In this document: in pieces, positions 1 through 9,500 of the stretch
Numbering within the stretch: the first letter of the stretch is position 1
How the letters are laid out: every line of letters starts with the position of its first letter
Origin: Kitasatospora sp. NBC_01250
GTDB taxonomy: Bacteria > Actinomycetota > Actinomycetes > Streptomycetales > Streptomycetaceae
Direction: 5' to 3'
Assembly (NCBI RefSeq): GCF_036226465.1
Contig: NZ_CP108476.1
Span: 2,666,001 to 2,730,000, forward strand
Length of the DNA: 64,000 bases
Made by a program: the position numbers and the translations under genes
The notes under the pieces: generated by a model
Database searches by the model: none
What the model was told of the DNA's origin: nothing
The model's input: the letters and a program-made list of their open reading frames with translations, nothing else

Positions 1-1068
1 CTCGATCGGGTCGCCCAGCGAGGTCCCGGTGCCGTGCGCCTCGACCACGTCGACATCGGCCGGGGAGACGCCGGCGCTCGCCAGCGCCTGCTTGATCACC
101 CGCTGCTGGGAGGGGCCGTTGGGCGCGGTGAGCCTGCTGCTGGCGCCGTCGGAGTTGATCGCGCTGCCCTTGACCACGGCCAGCACCCGGTGGCCGAGCC
201 GCTGGGCGTCGGAGAGCCGCTCGACCAGCAGCATGCCCGCGCCCTCGCCCCAGCCGGTGCCGTCGGCACCCTCGGCGAAGGCCTTGCAGCGGCCGTCGGG
301 GGCCAGCCCGCGCTGCCGGCTGAAGTCGATGAAGGTCTCGGGGGTGGACATCACGGTCACACCGCCCGCCAGCGCCAGCGTGCACTCGCCCGACTGCAGC
401 GCCTTCACCGCCCAGTGCAGCGCCACCAGCGAGGACGAGCAGGCCGTGTCGATGGTGACGGCGGGCCCTTCCAGGCCGAAGGTGTAGGCCACCCGGCCCG
501 AGGCGACGCTGGCGGCACTGCCGTTGGCGAGATAGCCGTCGAGGTCGTCCGGCACCGAGAGCAGCCGGGTCGCGTAGTCGTTGTACATGACGCCGACGAA
601 GACGCCGGTGCGGGAGCCGCGCAGCGCCGCGGGGACGATGCCCGCGTCCTCGAAGGCCTCGTAGGAGGTCTCCAGGAGCAGCCGCTGCTGCGGATCCATC
701 GCCAGCGCCTCGCGCGGCGAGATGCCGAAGAAGTCCGGGTCGAAGTCGGCGGCCTCGTGCAGGAAGGCCCCGGTCCGGGCGTAGGTCTTGCCCGCCCGCG
801 CGGGGTCGGGGTCGTACAGCGACTCGACGTCCCAGCCCCGGTCGGCCGGGAAGTCCGACACCGCGTCGGCGCCGGCGGCCACCAGGTCCCACAGGTGCTC
901 CGGTGTGGCGACCCCTCCGGGGTACCGGCAGGCCATCCCCACGATCGCGATCGGCTCGTGCGCGCGGTACTCCGACTCGCGCAGCCTGCGCCGCGTCTCG
1001 CGCAGATCCGAAGTGGTTCGCCTGAGATAGTCGAGCAGTCGGTCCTCGTTGTTCACCAACGCAGCCAT
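1..1068 (-). CDS. Modular type I polyketide synthase, N-terminal fragment (docking domain and ketosynthase)
   Basis: This is the start of a third PKS subunit; its 3' part lies beyond the left edge. The protein opens with a charged helical docking segment (residues 1-38, [12 protein letters not shown]...), as expected for a subunit that accepts a chain from another PKS protein. A ketosynthase follows ([15 protein letters not shown] at about residue 41), with the active-site Cys near residue 210 in [12 protein letters not shown] and the [12 protein letters not shown] histidine motif near the edge. The ATG at 1066-1068 is chosen because the docking helix starts directly after it. The gene probably extends the chain made by the PKS at 6581-17074. 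The regulator gene and insertion sequence lie between the two, so this gene needs its own promoter, and the 1069-1683 gap contains candidate elements. Downstream domains and product release cannot be seen. Confidence 0.93.
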   Translation of the reverse strand, partial: MAALVNNEDRLLDYLRRTTSDLRETRRRLRESEYRAHEPIAIVGMACRYPGGVATPEHLWDLVAAGADAVSDFPADRGWDVESLYDPDPARAGKTYARTGAFLHEAADFDPDFFGISPREALAMDPQQRLLLETSYEAFEDAGIVPAALRGSRTGVFVGVMYNDYATRLLSVPDDLDGYLANGSAASVASGRVAYTFGLEGPAVTIDTACSSSLVALHWAVKALQSGECTLALAGGVTVMSTPETFIDFSRQRGLAPDGRCKAFAEGADGTGWGEGAGMLLVERLSDAQRLGHRVLAVVKGSAINSDGASSRLTAPNGPSQQRVIKQALASAGVSPADVDVVEAHGTGTSLGDPIE

Positions 1069-1166
1069 CCGATCGGGATCGAAGCCTTCGGAAACGCGGG
1101 ATCCCGGCTCGTCGGTCCATGCCCCCGCCTTTGTGAGGCTAGGGAGCAGGGGGTCTCGGGGTCATC

Positions 1167-1181
1167 CCCCTACTGCCCCCT
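1167..1181 (-). promoter_or_regulatory. Candidate operator AGGGG-N5-AGGGG upstream of the third PKS gene
   Basis: Read on the minus strand, this is two AGGGG half-sites whose starts are 10 bases apart (AGGGGGCAGTAGGGG), 99-113 bases upstream of the PKS start codon at 1068. The same AGGGG-N4-TAGGGG layout occurs 89-103 bases upstream of the aminopeptidase start at 36418. Matching spacing and position suggest a shared activator site, perhaps for one of the two LAL regulators. That role is inferred only; G-runs are common in this DNA. Confidence 0.4.
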
Positions 1182-1305
1182 GGAGTGGACCCGCCGCCGC
1201 TTTCCGAAGCACGCCGAATGACCCGCCGATTGGGCCGCCGACGTGGCGGCCACGATCGACGGACCTGCAGGGACCGCCGCCGAGGACCGTCCAGCGAGAC
1301 CGATG

Positions 1306-1338
1306 TTGACAACGTTGGCAGCCCCAACATAACGTCAA
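1306..1338. repeat. Imperfect inverted repeat in the regulator promoter region
   Basis: The arms are TTGAC-N3-GTTGG (1306-1318) and CCAAC-N5-GTCAA (1324-1338), so the outer and inner five bases of each arm are complementary while the centres differ. It lies in an AT-richer patch of the divergent intergenic region and could bind a dimeric regulator. TTGAC could equally be part of a -35 element. Function is not established by sequence. Confidence 0.35.
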
Positions 1339-1683
1339 GTTGGCTCTGGGGAACGGGAAGAGCCCCTCTGAGCAGCCACAAGTCCACGATCGCCCCGGGG
1401 ACTCCGGGCAAGCCCGCCCGGCCCCTGGGAGGTCTGGACCAGTTCCGAGAATTCAACAGCGCCAGCACTGCCGCCCGCGCCACGCGAAATGCCCGAAAGG
1501 GCAAGGCGATTTCCATTGTGACATGGGCATGAATTTTTGATGTAGAGCGGATTTCGCTGCCACGTTACCACCGGTCGTCGTCGCGCAGCGGAGATAGTGT
1601 TCCAGGGGACCCGTGGGGGCGGGGCTGCCCCGATAAAGTCATTTGCGGATTCATTTCAGGAATCCTGGCCACGGGGGGAGGTC

Positions 1684-4605
1684 ATGGTGCGCCTATTCGA
1701 GCGCCACCGAGAACTTGAGACCCTGCGCGACGCATTCGCGGAGTGCGTCGCCGGAGCAGGACAGCTTGTCATCATCACCGGCGGCCCGGGGATCGGCAAG
1801 ACCGAGCTGCTCCACGAGTTCGCGAACGCCGCAGGCAAGGCCGGTGCCCGGCTGCTGACCGCCAGCGGCTGCGCGCGCGGGCGGCGCCGGCCGATGAGCG
1901 CCGTCCGGGAACTCCTGCACAGCGGCGAGCTCTCGGCAGAAGTCCTGGAGGGCTCGTTATCGCCTGATGCCGGAGTCAACCCTGCATCAAGCACCCGTTA
2001 CCGGGCGGCATCGGTTGGACTGGACCACGGCGCCGCACAATACGCCCCGGAAACCCTCCTCCAGGCGGTGACCGGACCGGTCCTGGAGTTGGCACACGAG
2101 CGTCCTGTGGCCATCGTGATCGACGACGCCCATCTTCTGGACACCCAGTCCCTGCAGACCCTGCTGTACCTCCTGCGGCGGATCAGGAACAAGCGGATCA
2201 TCGTGGTCTGCGCCGGCTGGGAGCAGTCCGCGCTGGCGGACCCGCTCATCCACGACGGGCTCAGCCGCCAGCCGCACCACCGGGTCCGGCTGGCGCCGCT
2301 GTCCGAGCAGGGCGTGACCCGGATGCTCGCCGCCCAGGCCACCGGGGCGCTGCCCGCCGAACTCAGCGCCACCTACCACCAGGTGACCGGCGGGAACCCC
2401 ATGCTGGTGCACGCCCTGCTGGACGACGGCACCCAGTTCGGCACCGAACTCGGTGAGCCCGTCCCGGGCATCGCCTACCGGCAGGCGGTGCTGGCCTGCC
2501 TCTACCGGGGCGAGCCGAGACACCTCTCCGTCGCCAGGGCGCTGGCCGCGCTCGGCGACCACGCCGGCGCCCGGACCGCCGCGCTGCTGCTGTCGATCAG
2601 CCCCGACGCCGTGCAGGTCGTGGCCGACCTGCTGGGCTCCATCGGTCTGCTCGACGGCTACCGGTTCCGCCTGCCCGCCGGCGCCAGCGCGGTGTTGAGC
2701 GACCTCGCCCCCGGTGAGCGCTCGCGGCTGCACGGCGAGATCGCCCGGCTGCTCTACCTGGACGGGGCGCCCGCACCCGTGGTGACCAACCACCTCATGG
2801 CCGCGGGCCAGGTCGAGGAGCCCTGGGGCCTGTCGGTGCTGCGGCTGGCCTCCGAACAGGCGCTGGCCGCGGACGAGGTCGAACAGTCCACCGGCTACCT
2901 GCGCCTGGCCCTGCGCGAGTCCACCGACGAGCAGGAGCGGCACACCCTCTCCACCGCGCTGGCGCGGGCGGAGTGGCGGGTGAACCCGGCCGCGGTGACC
3001 CCGCACCTGCAACCGCTCCACCGGAGCGTGGTGGGCGGGGAACTGGACACGCGGGACGCGGCCACCGTGGTGCGGCACATGCTCTGGCACGGCGAGACCG
3101 GCCTCGCCGACGAGGCGGTGACCGCGCTGGCCGCCTCGCTCGACCCGGGCGACGCCCATGTGCTGGCCGAGGTGGAGTTCGTCCGGCACTGCTTCTACGG
3201 CGTGCCCCGGGTCAGCCACCGCGGTGACCTCGCCAAGATGGCCGCCCTGGAACGGGCCACCACGGGCAAGGTGAACACCCTGTGGGCCACGGTGGCGCTG
3301 CTGGCCAGCGGAGACATCAGCGCCGAGTCGGTGTCGCAGGTGACCGAGGCCCTGCAGAGCGGCCAGGTCAGTGACCTGAAACTGGAACTGACGGTCGTCT
3401 CGCTGCTGGTCATCGCCGTCACCGGCCAGGCCCAGACCGCGATCGAGGTCTGCGAGGCGCTGCTGAACGACTCCGTGCGGCGCGGCTGGACGACCTGGCA
3501 GGCGCTGCTGCTCAGCGTCCGGGCCCGGATCGCCCTGCTGCAGGGTGATCCGGGCACCGCGGCGGCCAAGGCCGCCGAGGCGCTCGAACTGCTCAACTCC
3601 CAGGCCTGGGGGGTTCTGATCGGCCTGCCGCTGGCGACGGCGATCTTCGCCAACGCGGCCCTGGGCCGGCACGAGGCCACGACACAGCTGCTGCGGCGCA
3701 AGGTGCCGGACGGCATGTTCAACACCGTCTTCGGCGTGCAGTACCTGCGTGCCCGGGGACACCACTACCTCTCCACCGACCGGCCGTTCGCCGCGCTGAA
3801 CGACTTCGAGACCTGCGGGCACCTGATGCGCGAGCGCAACCCCGACCTGCAGCCGCTGGTCCCCTGGCGCACCGACCTCGCCCAGGCCAACCTGCAGATC
3901 GGCAAGACCCGGATCGCCAAGGAGCTGGCGGAGGAGCAGGCCGGGCAGCGCCACCCGCTGGGCACCCGCTCGCGGGCGATCGCCCTGCGGGTGCTGGCCG
4001 GCACCAGCCAGCCGCGGCACCGCACCACGCTGCTGCGCGAGTCGATCGACCTGCTGCAGACCTGCGGCGACCGGCTGGAACTCGCGCTGGCCTTCGCCGA
4101 CCTGTCCGCCACCTACTACGAGCTGGGCGACTACGCCAGAGCCCGCCTGGTGGCGCGTCAGGCCGCCGAGGAGACCGGCGACGGCGAGCCGCAGCCGGCG
4201 GACGAGGAGCTGCCGCAGAGCGAGCCGGTGCCCACCGACGCGCCTGTCGCCCCCTCGCCCGCCGCCCCGGCCAGCCCCTCCCCCGGCCCCGCGGCCCCCG
4301 CGGTCGCCGACTCCGCCTCGCTGCTCAGCGACGCGGAGAGCCGGGTCGCCGTCCTGGCCGCGCTCGGATACACCAACCGTGAGATCAGCGGCCGCATCCA
4401 TGTGACGGTCAGCACGGTCGAGCAGCACCTCACCCGCGTGTACCGGAAGTTGAACGTCGCCAGCCGCACCGAGCTGCCGTCCAAGCTGCTGGACCGCCAG
4501 ATCCCCGCACTGCCCAAGCACCGGCCGGCCGGCGATCGCCGGCCCCGCCAGCACCCCGTGGTCACCAAGGAACTCCCCCCGCTCTGGCGCCGGTTGGCGC
4601 TCTAG
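1684..4605 (+). CDS. LAL-family LuxR-type transcriptional regulator (AAA ATPase plus HTH)
   Basis: This is a large ATP-binding LuxR-type regulator of 973 residues, within the usual 850-1,000 for the LAL family; such proteins often activate macrolide and macrolactam PKS genes. A P-loop (GGPGIGKTELL) lies near residues 32-42 and a Walker B stretch (VAIVIDDAHLLD) near 140. A long helical, TPR-like middle follows. After a Pro/Ala-rich linker, a LuxR HTH sits at about residues 880-938 (NREISGRIHVTVSTVEQHLTRVYRKL). The ATG at 1684 is preferred over an in-frame upstream start at 1597 because GGGGGGAGG sits immediately upstream and the conserved LAL N-terminus begins there. The gene lies between two PKS genes on the opposite strand. 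Its TAG stop is part of the CTAG duplicated by the adjoining insertion sequence, so the protein end seems intact. Confidence 0.93.
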   Translation: MVRLFERHRELETLRDAFAECVAGAGQLVIITGGPGIGKTELLHEFANAAGKAGARLLTASGCARGRRRPMSAVRELLHSGELSAEVLEGSLSPDAGVNPASSTRYRAASVGLDHGAAQYAPETLLQAVTGPVLELAHERPVAIVIDDAHLLDTQSLQTLLYLLRRIRNKRIIVVCAGWEQSALADPLIHDGLSRQPHHRVRLAPLSEQGVTRMLAAQATGALPAELSATYHQVTGGNPMLVHALLDDGTQFGTELGEPVPGIAYRQAVLACLYRGEPRHLSVARALAALGDHAGARTAALLLSISPDAVQVVADLLGSIGLLDGYRFRLPAGASAVLSDLAPGERSRLHGEIARLLYLDGAPAPVVTNHLMAAGQVEEPWGLSVLRLASEQALAADEVEQSTGYLRLALRESTDEQERHTLSTALARAEWRVNPAAVTPHLQPLHRSVVGGELDTRDAATVVRHMLWHGETGLADEAVTALAASLDPGDAHVLAEVEFVRHCFYGVPRVSHRGDLAKMAALERATTGKVNTLWATVALLASGDISAESVSQVTEALQSGQVSDLKLELTVVSLLVIAVTGQAQTAIEVCEALLNDSVRRGWTTWQALLLSVRARIALLQGDPGTAAAKAAEALELLNSQAWGVLIGLPLATAIFANAALGRHEATTQLLRRKVPDGMFNTVFGVQYLRARGHHYLSTDRPFAALNDFETCGHLMRERNPDLQPLVPWRTDLAQANLQIGKTRIAKELAEEQAGQRHPLGTRSRAIALRVLAGTSQPRHRTTLLRESIDLLQTCGDRLELALAFADLSATYYELGDYARARLVARQAAEETGDGEPQPADEELPQSEPVPTDAPVAPSPAAPASPSPGPAAPAVADSASLLSDAESRVAVLAALGYTNREISGRIHVTVSTVEQHLTRVYRKLNVASRTELPSKLLDRQIPALPKHRPAGDRRPRQHPVVTKELPPLWRRLAL

Positions 4606-4624
4606 GAGGCTCGTGAAGATCTTG
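4606..4624 (+). repeat. Left terminal inverted repeat of the insertion sequence
   Basis: GAGGCTCGTGAAGATCTTG is the exact reverse complement of the right end at 6299-6317. It directly abuts the CTAG at 4602-4605. Confidence 0.92.
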
Positions 4625-4664
4625 TTGAGGGGCTGTCCGGCCGTAGGCCGGGCTGCCCCTCTGG

Positions 4665-6254
4665 TTATGCGTTGGTTGCCGGGGTGAGTTGCCAGGTGCT
4701 GCCGGTGTGGGTGAGTCCGAGGTTGATCAGGCGGCGGAGGTTGAGGGCGGCGGCTCGGGTGTGGAGCCAGGTGTCGTTCTTGATGGTGCCGCGGTAGCGG
4801 AGTCTGCGGTTGCCCCGGTGGACGATCCAGGCGACTGCGCGTTCGACGGGTGGTCGCCAGCGGCGGTAGTCGGCTTGCCAGTCGGGGTCGGTGGCGGCCT
4901 GGCGGCGGGCGGCGGTGAGGAGGTCGTGGTGCGGGCGGATGGTCAGGGTGCGTCCGGCCCTGGCCTTGGTGCACCGCTCGCGCAGGGGGCACCCGGTGCA
5001 CAGGCCGGCGAAGGTGGCCTTGCGCTGCTGGTGGCGGCCGCCGGGGTCGGAGAGCGGGACGGTGTGTCCGGCGGGGCAGGTCACGGTGGCGGCGGTGGTG
5101 TCGATGGTGAAGTCGTCGAGGGTGAAGCCGCCGGGGACGGCTGCCCGCAGTGGGGCGGGTTTGAGGAACAGTCGGTGCCCTTGCTGTTCCAGGGCCTGGC
5201 GGGCGTCGCCGGTGGAGTAGGCGGTGTCTGCGAAGGCGTCCACCGGGGCGTCCTCGTCGGCGAGCAGGTCGAGTCCGACGGCGGCCTCGTGGTGTTCTGC
5301 TCCGGCGCCGGGCCGCAGGGCGACCGCGGTGTATAACCCTGTCTCGGGCTCGATGGCGAGGTGGGCCTTGAAGCCGTCCTGCCGGTGGGTGCGGGTCTTG
5401 TGCACGTGCCGGGCCTCGGGGTCGACGGTGGAGACCATCCGGTCGTGGGCGGTGCCCCGGGTGATGCGCCAGCGTCCGTCGCGTCCGTCGGAGTCCTCGG
5501 CGGGCTCGACGTCCTGCCCGGCGACCAGGGCCAGCAGGCCGACCGCGTTCGCGGCCTTCTCGCCGAGCTGTTGCTCGGGCAGGTGCCCGAGCAGCCGCAG
5601 CGCGTCGCCGACCAGGGCGTCGACGAGGTCGGCTCGGGCCTGCTCGTCGTTCCACGCGATGCGGGGTTTGCCCGGGTCGGTGTAGTCGTGGGCGGTGCAG
5701 TGCACGGCCGCGACCGCATCCGCGCCGGGGACTTCGCGGATCACCGCCCGGACGGAGGCGATGATCTGGGTGACGGTGTCCTGGGTGGCCACCGCGTCGT
5801 CCAGCACGGTGGAGTCCAGCGCCCGCCGGTGCTTGCCCTTGAGGACACCGGTGGCCCGCACGACCTCCCGCACGGCCTCGAAGATCCGGTTGGGCCGGGG
5901 AGAGCGGGCCAGCCGGCGGCGGAAGTAGGCCAGCAGCGACGGGTCGAACGCGGTGTCGTTCAGGCCCAGTCCGCACGCGGCCTTCCACCGCAGGTCGCAC
6001 CGCAGTTCCTGGACCGTCTCGAAGTCCGACAGGCCGTGCAGGGCCTGCAGCGCGATCGCCGCGGCCAGGATCTGCGGCGGCATGCTCGGCCGCCCGTTCG
6101 CCGACGGGTACATGTCCGCGAACATCACCGCCGGGAACAACTCACCACGGTGCTCGGCCAGGAACGCGAACACGCTGCCCACCGGGATCAACCCCCGGCA
6201 CGTCTCCCAGACATCCGGCCCGACCGTCTCCCCGGACCACTCACCCATCGCCAC
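4665..6254 (-). CDS. IS1182-family DDE transposase
   Basis: This 529-residue transposase fills the insertion sequence. The N-terminal region (PPQILAAAIALQALHGLSDFETVQELRCDLRWK) matches the DUF772-type segment of IS1182/IS5-like enzymes. Catalytic acidic positions are plausible at ALDSTVLDDA, at DAFADTAYSTGD and at the C-terminal PVERAVAWIVHRGNRRLRYRG. A cysteine cluster (TCPAGH ... CTGCPLRERC) typical of the family lies between. The start is a GTG at 6254 or the ATG two codons later at 6248. No frameshift or stop interrupts it, so it could be active. It is unrelated to the biosynthetic pathway except as a cause of rearrangement. Confidence 0.92.
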   Translation of the reverse strand: MAMGEWSGETVGPDVWETCRGLIPVGSVFAFLAEHRGELFPAVMFADMYPSANGRPSMPPQILAAAIALQALHGLSDFETVQELRCDLRWKAACGLGLNDTAFDPSLLAYFRRRLARSPRPNRIFEAVREVVRATGVLKGKHRRALDSTVLDDAVATQDTVTQIIASVRAVIREVPGADAVAAVHCTAHDYTDPGKPRIAWNDEQARADLVDALVGDALRLLGHLPEQQLGEKAANAVGLLALVAGQDVEPAEDSDGRDGRWRITRGTAHDRMVSTVDPEARHVHKTRTHRQDGFKAHLAIEPETGLYTAVALRPGAGAEHHEAAVGLDLLADEDAPVDAFADTAYSTGDARQALEQQGHRLFLKPAPLRAAVPGGFTLDDFTIDTTAATVTCPAGHTVPLSDPGGRHQQRKATFAGLCTGCPLRERCTKARAGRTLTIRPHHDLLTAARRQAATDPDWQADYRRWRPPVERAVAWIVHRGNRRLRYRGTIKNDTWLHTRAAALNLRRLINLGLTHTGSTWQLTPATNA

Positions 6255-6298
6255 AAGAAACAGTCTGGCCCCGCCGCTCGCGCGGCGAGGCCAGAACC

Positions 6299-6317
6299 CA
6301 AGATCTTCACGAGCCTC
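6299..6317 (-). repeat. Right terminal inverted repeat of the insertion sequence
   Basis: This is the exact reverse complement of the left terminal repeat and is followed immediately by CTAG at 6318-6321. Confidence 0.92.
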
Positions 6318-6323
6318 CTAGGC

Positions 6324-6366
6324 CGTGTCTCACAATTCGCGCCAGGCACGCGAATTGTGAGACACG
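6324..6366. terminator. Perfect 18-bp stem-loop beside the IS
   Basis: Arms 6324-6341 and 6349-6366 are fully complementary (CGTGTCTCACAATTCGCG) with a 7-base loop. Before the IS inserted it would have lain three bases after the regulator stop codon. It is therefore a likely transcription terminator for that gene, and possibly for the convergent PKS. There is no U-tract, which is common for actinomycete hairpin terminators. Confidence 0.65.
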
Positions 6367-6386
6367 ACCCAGGAACCGCTGCGAGG

Positions 6387-6441
6387 CGCCGAAGCCGCCG
6401 CGTCCGAACTGCCCTGCGGGCAGTCGGCGGCGGCTTCGGCG
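6387..6441. terminator. Compound GC-rich hairpin between convergent genes
   Basis: The outer arms CGCCGAAGCCGCCG (6387-6400) and its complement (6428-6441) enclose a second hairpin (CTGCCC at 6409-6414, GGGCAG at 6418-6423). Its placement between the convergent regulator and PKS genes fits a bidirectional terminator. Confidence 0.6.
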
Positions 6442-6536
6442 TTGGCGCATCGGGAGGGCTCCCTTCGGGGTCGGGATGAGCTGGGGGCGGGACGGGCTTG
6501 GCCGGGGGTCGGGACAGCTGGGGGTCGATCGGGGCA

Positions 6537-6573
6537 CGGGGCCTGCCCGGCGGGTTGCGCCGGGCAGGCCCCG
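6537..6573. terminator. Terminator hairpin just downstream of the PKS gene
   Basis: A 16-bp perfect stem (6537-6552 with 6558-6573) and 5-base loop lie eight bases beyond the stop codon of the minus-strand PKS. This is the third strong hairpin in 260 bases between convergent genes. Confidence 0.7.
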
Positions 6574-6580
6574 GGGCCGG

Positions 6581-9500
6581 CTAGTCGAACTTGCCGAGCT
6601 CGTCGTCCAGGAGGTCGAAGAGCTCGTCGGCGGTGGCCGTGTCCAGCTCCGGGCCGCCCTGGTCGGCGGGCTCCGGGTGCAGGTCGCCGGTCCACCTGGC
6701 GGTCAGGGCCCGCAGGCGCAGGGCCACCCGGGAGCGCTGCTCCTCGTTGACCGAGCTGACCGAGACGGCCGCCTCCAGCAGGGACTCCAGGCGGATCACC
6801 TCGGCCTCCACATCCGGCGCACCGTCCAGGTCCTCGACCAGTTCGTCGAAGAGGTGGTCGGCGATGGCCACCGGGGTCGGGTAGTCGAAGGTGAGGGTGG
6901 AGGACAGCCGCAGGCCGGTGTCGGCGCTGATCCGGTTGCGCAGCTCCAGCGCCGAGAGCGAGTCCACCCCCAGCTCACCGAACCCGCGCTCCGGGTCCAC
7001 CGCCTCGGCACCCGGGTGTCCGAGCACCTCGGCGACATGGCCGCGCACGGTCTCCAGCAGCAACTGCCGGCTCTCCGCCGGGGAGAGCGCCGCGAGCCGC
7101 TCGGGCAGCGGGGTGAGCTGCGGCCGGTCGGTCGCGGCCGGCCCGGCCTGGGCGGTGCGGCGGGCCGGGGTCCGGGCGGCCAGCGCGCGGACCATCGGGG
7201 GCGCCTGCTCGGTCGGCTGCACCCGCATCGGCAGCAGCAGCGACTGCTCCGAGGTCAGCGCCCGGTCGAAGAGCGCGAGCGCCCGGTCGACCGGCAGCGG
7301 CTGGATGCCGTCCCGGGAGAGCCTGCGCAGCTCCGCCTCGCCGAGCGAGCCGGCCATCCCGGATCCGGTGTCCCACAGGCCCCAGCCGAGCGAGAGCGCG
7401 GGGAGCCCGGCCGCGTGCCGCTGGGCGGCCAGGGCGTCCAGGAAGGCGTTGGCCGCCGCGTAGTTGCCCTGCCCGGCGGCCCCGAGGGTGGCGGCGGCCG
7501 AGGAGAACAGGACGAAGGCGGCCAGGTCCAGGCCCGCGGTCAGCTCGTGCAGGTGCCAGGCCGCGTCGGCCTTGGGCCGCAGCACCGCGTCCAGGCGCTC
7601 GTCGGTGAGCGCCGAGACCAGCGCGTCGTCCAGGACCCCGGCGGCGTGCACCACCGCCGTCAGCGGGTGCTCGGCGGGGACGGCGTCGAGCAGCGCGGCC
7701 ATCGCCTCGCGGTCGGCGGCGTCGCAGGCGGCCACCGTCACGGTCGCGCCCAGCGCGGCCAGGTCCGCCAGCTCGGTCGGCAGGACGCCGGTGCGGCTGG
7801 TCAGCAGCAGGTGCCTGACGCCGTGCTCGCCCACCAGGTGCCGGGCGAGCAGGCGGCCGAGGCTGCCGGTGCCGCCCGTGATGAGCACGGTGCCCTGCGG
7901 GTCGAGCGGGCGGACGCTTCCGGTGGCGGTGGCCTCGGCCAGCCTCGGGACGTACGCCTGACCGGCCCGCAGCGCCAGCTCCGGTTCCCCGGTGGCCACC
8001 GCCGCCGCGAGCGCGGCCTCGGAGGCGGGGTCCTCGTCGAGGTCGACCAGGACCAGGCGGTCGGGGTGTTCGACGGCCGCCGCCCGCACCAGGCCCCAGA
8101 TCCCGGCCTGCGCGAGGTCCGGCGCGCCGTCCACGCCCACTGCTCCCCGGGTGAGGACCACCAGCGGCGCGCCCTCGGCGCGGTCCTCGGCGAGGCGCTG
8201 CTGCAGGACGGCCAGCGCGCGGTGCCCGGCCCTGCTCGCCCGGGCCGGGGCGTACGCCTCGTCCGGGCCGTCGACGGTGATGGTCACGGTGTCCGGTTCG
8301 AGCCGCGCGTCCTGCGGGAGAGCCGCCAACGGCACCGGCTCCCAGTGCAGTTCGAACAGGTCGCCGGAGCCGGTGGCCCCGGCGGTGGCAGCCGCGGCCG
8401 CGTTCAGCTGCTCGGCGGACACCTGACGGATCCGCAGCGCGCTGACCACGGCCACCGGTGCGCCGACGCCGTCGAAGAGCTGCAGGCTCAGCTGCTCGGT
8501 GCTCTGCGGGGTGAGCCGCAGCCGCAGGGCCGAGGCGCCCGCCGCGTACAGCGTCACGCCCTCCCAGGAGAACGGCAGGGTCATCACCGTCGGGTCCTGG
8601 CCGTCCAGCAGGTCGATGGCGTGCAGCGCGGAGTCCAGCAGCGCGGGGTGCAGGCCGAAGCCGGCCTGCTCGGCCTGCTCGGGCAGGGCGAGCTCGGCGT
8701 AGACCTCCTCGCCGAGCCGCCAGGCGGCCCGCAGGCAGCGGAACAGCGGGCCGTAGCCGTACCCCTGGTCGGCCAGGCGGTCGTAGCTGCCGTCGAGGTC
8801 GACGGGCACGGCACCGGCCGGCGGCCAGACCGGGAGCGCGGCGGGTTCCGGCGCGGCCGGCTCGGCCAGGACGCCGGTGGCGTGCCTGGTCCAGGCGGCA
8901 CCGCTCTCCTCGGTGCGGGCGTGCACGGTGACCGGGCGGCGCCCGGCGTCGTCGCGGGCGCCGGTGACCACCTGGAGCTGGATCCCGCCCTGCGCGGGCA
9001 GCACCAGCGGCCGTTCGATGGCCAGCTCCTCGACCAGCGCGCTGCCCACCCGGTCGCCCGCCTGGACCGCCAGTTCCACGAAGGCGCTGCCGGGCAGCAG
9101 CACCACGTCGGCGACGGCGTGGTCGGCCAGCCACGGGTGGGTGCTCAGCGAGAGGCGTCCGGTCAGCGCGACGGTGTCGCTCTGCGCCAGCCTGAGCTCG
9201 GCGCCGAGCAGCGGGTGCCCGGCCGTCGCCTGGCCGAAGCCGGCCGCCTCGCCCGGTCCTGACGGTCCGTCCTCCAGCCAGAGCCGCCGGCGCTGGAAGG
9301 CGTACGTCGGCAGGTCGATCCGGCGCACCGCCGTACCGCCGTAGAGCCCCTGCCGGTCGATCGGGACGCCGCGCACCTGGAGCGCGCCCAGCGCGGTCGC
9401 CAGCGCGACGGGCTCATCCTTGTCCCGGCGCAGCACGGAGACCAGGGCCGAGCGCTCGGGGTCGGCCAGGCAGTGCGCGCCCATGGTGGAGAGCACCGCG

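Larger units (their letters stand above)
1069..1683. other. Divergent intergenic region between PKS gene and LAL regulator gene
   Basis: This stretch of about 615 bases separates the divergently transcribed PKS (minus) and LuxR-type regulator (plus), so it should hold both promoters. I see no convincing gene. It contains a G-rich direct repeat (1167-1181), an imperfect inverted repeat (1306-1338), an AGGGG-ACCCG-TGGGG element (1604-1618) and a ribosome binding site (GGGGGGAGG) just before the regulator ATG. Short ORFs here lack coding character and are treated as chance. Confidence 0.7.
4602..6321. mobile_element. IS1182-type insertion sequence with CTAG target duplication
   Basis: The element spans 4606-6317 (1,712 bp). 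It is bounded by perfect 19-bp terminal inverted repeats (4606-4624 and 6299-6317) and flanked on both sides by CTAG (4602-4605 and 6318-6321), read here as the target-site duplication. It carries one transposase gene on the minus strand. The perfect termini and intact transposase suggest recent arrival. It landed at the stop codon of the LAL regulator gene and next to an 18-bp hairpin. Confidence 0.9.

Noticed and set aside
1139..1181. Possible PAS-LuxR (CTVGGGAWWTCCCBAG-like) operator at CTAGGGAGC
   Set aside because: Only the left half resembles that consensus, there is no AT centre, and the regulators here are LAL-type, not PAS-LuxR.
34..1221. A plus-strand frame over the left-edge PKS
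   Set aside because: Antisense to a clear ketosynthase with the intact motifs DTACSSS and EAHGTGT.
1987..6000. A 1,337-codon minus-strand frame across the LAL regulator and IS
   Set aside because: It crosses the IS boundary at 4602-4606, so it cannot be an ancestral gene. Its composition is that of an antisense shadow.
6324..6366. The 18-bp hairpin considered as an end of a second mobile element
   Set aside because: No partner copy, target duplication or transposase remnant is visible, and its position after a stop codon fits a terminator better.
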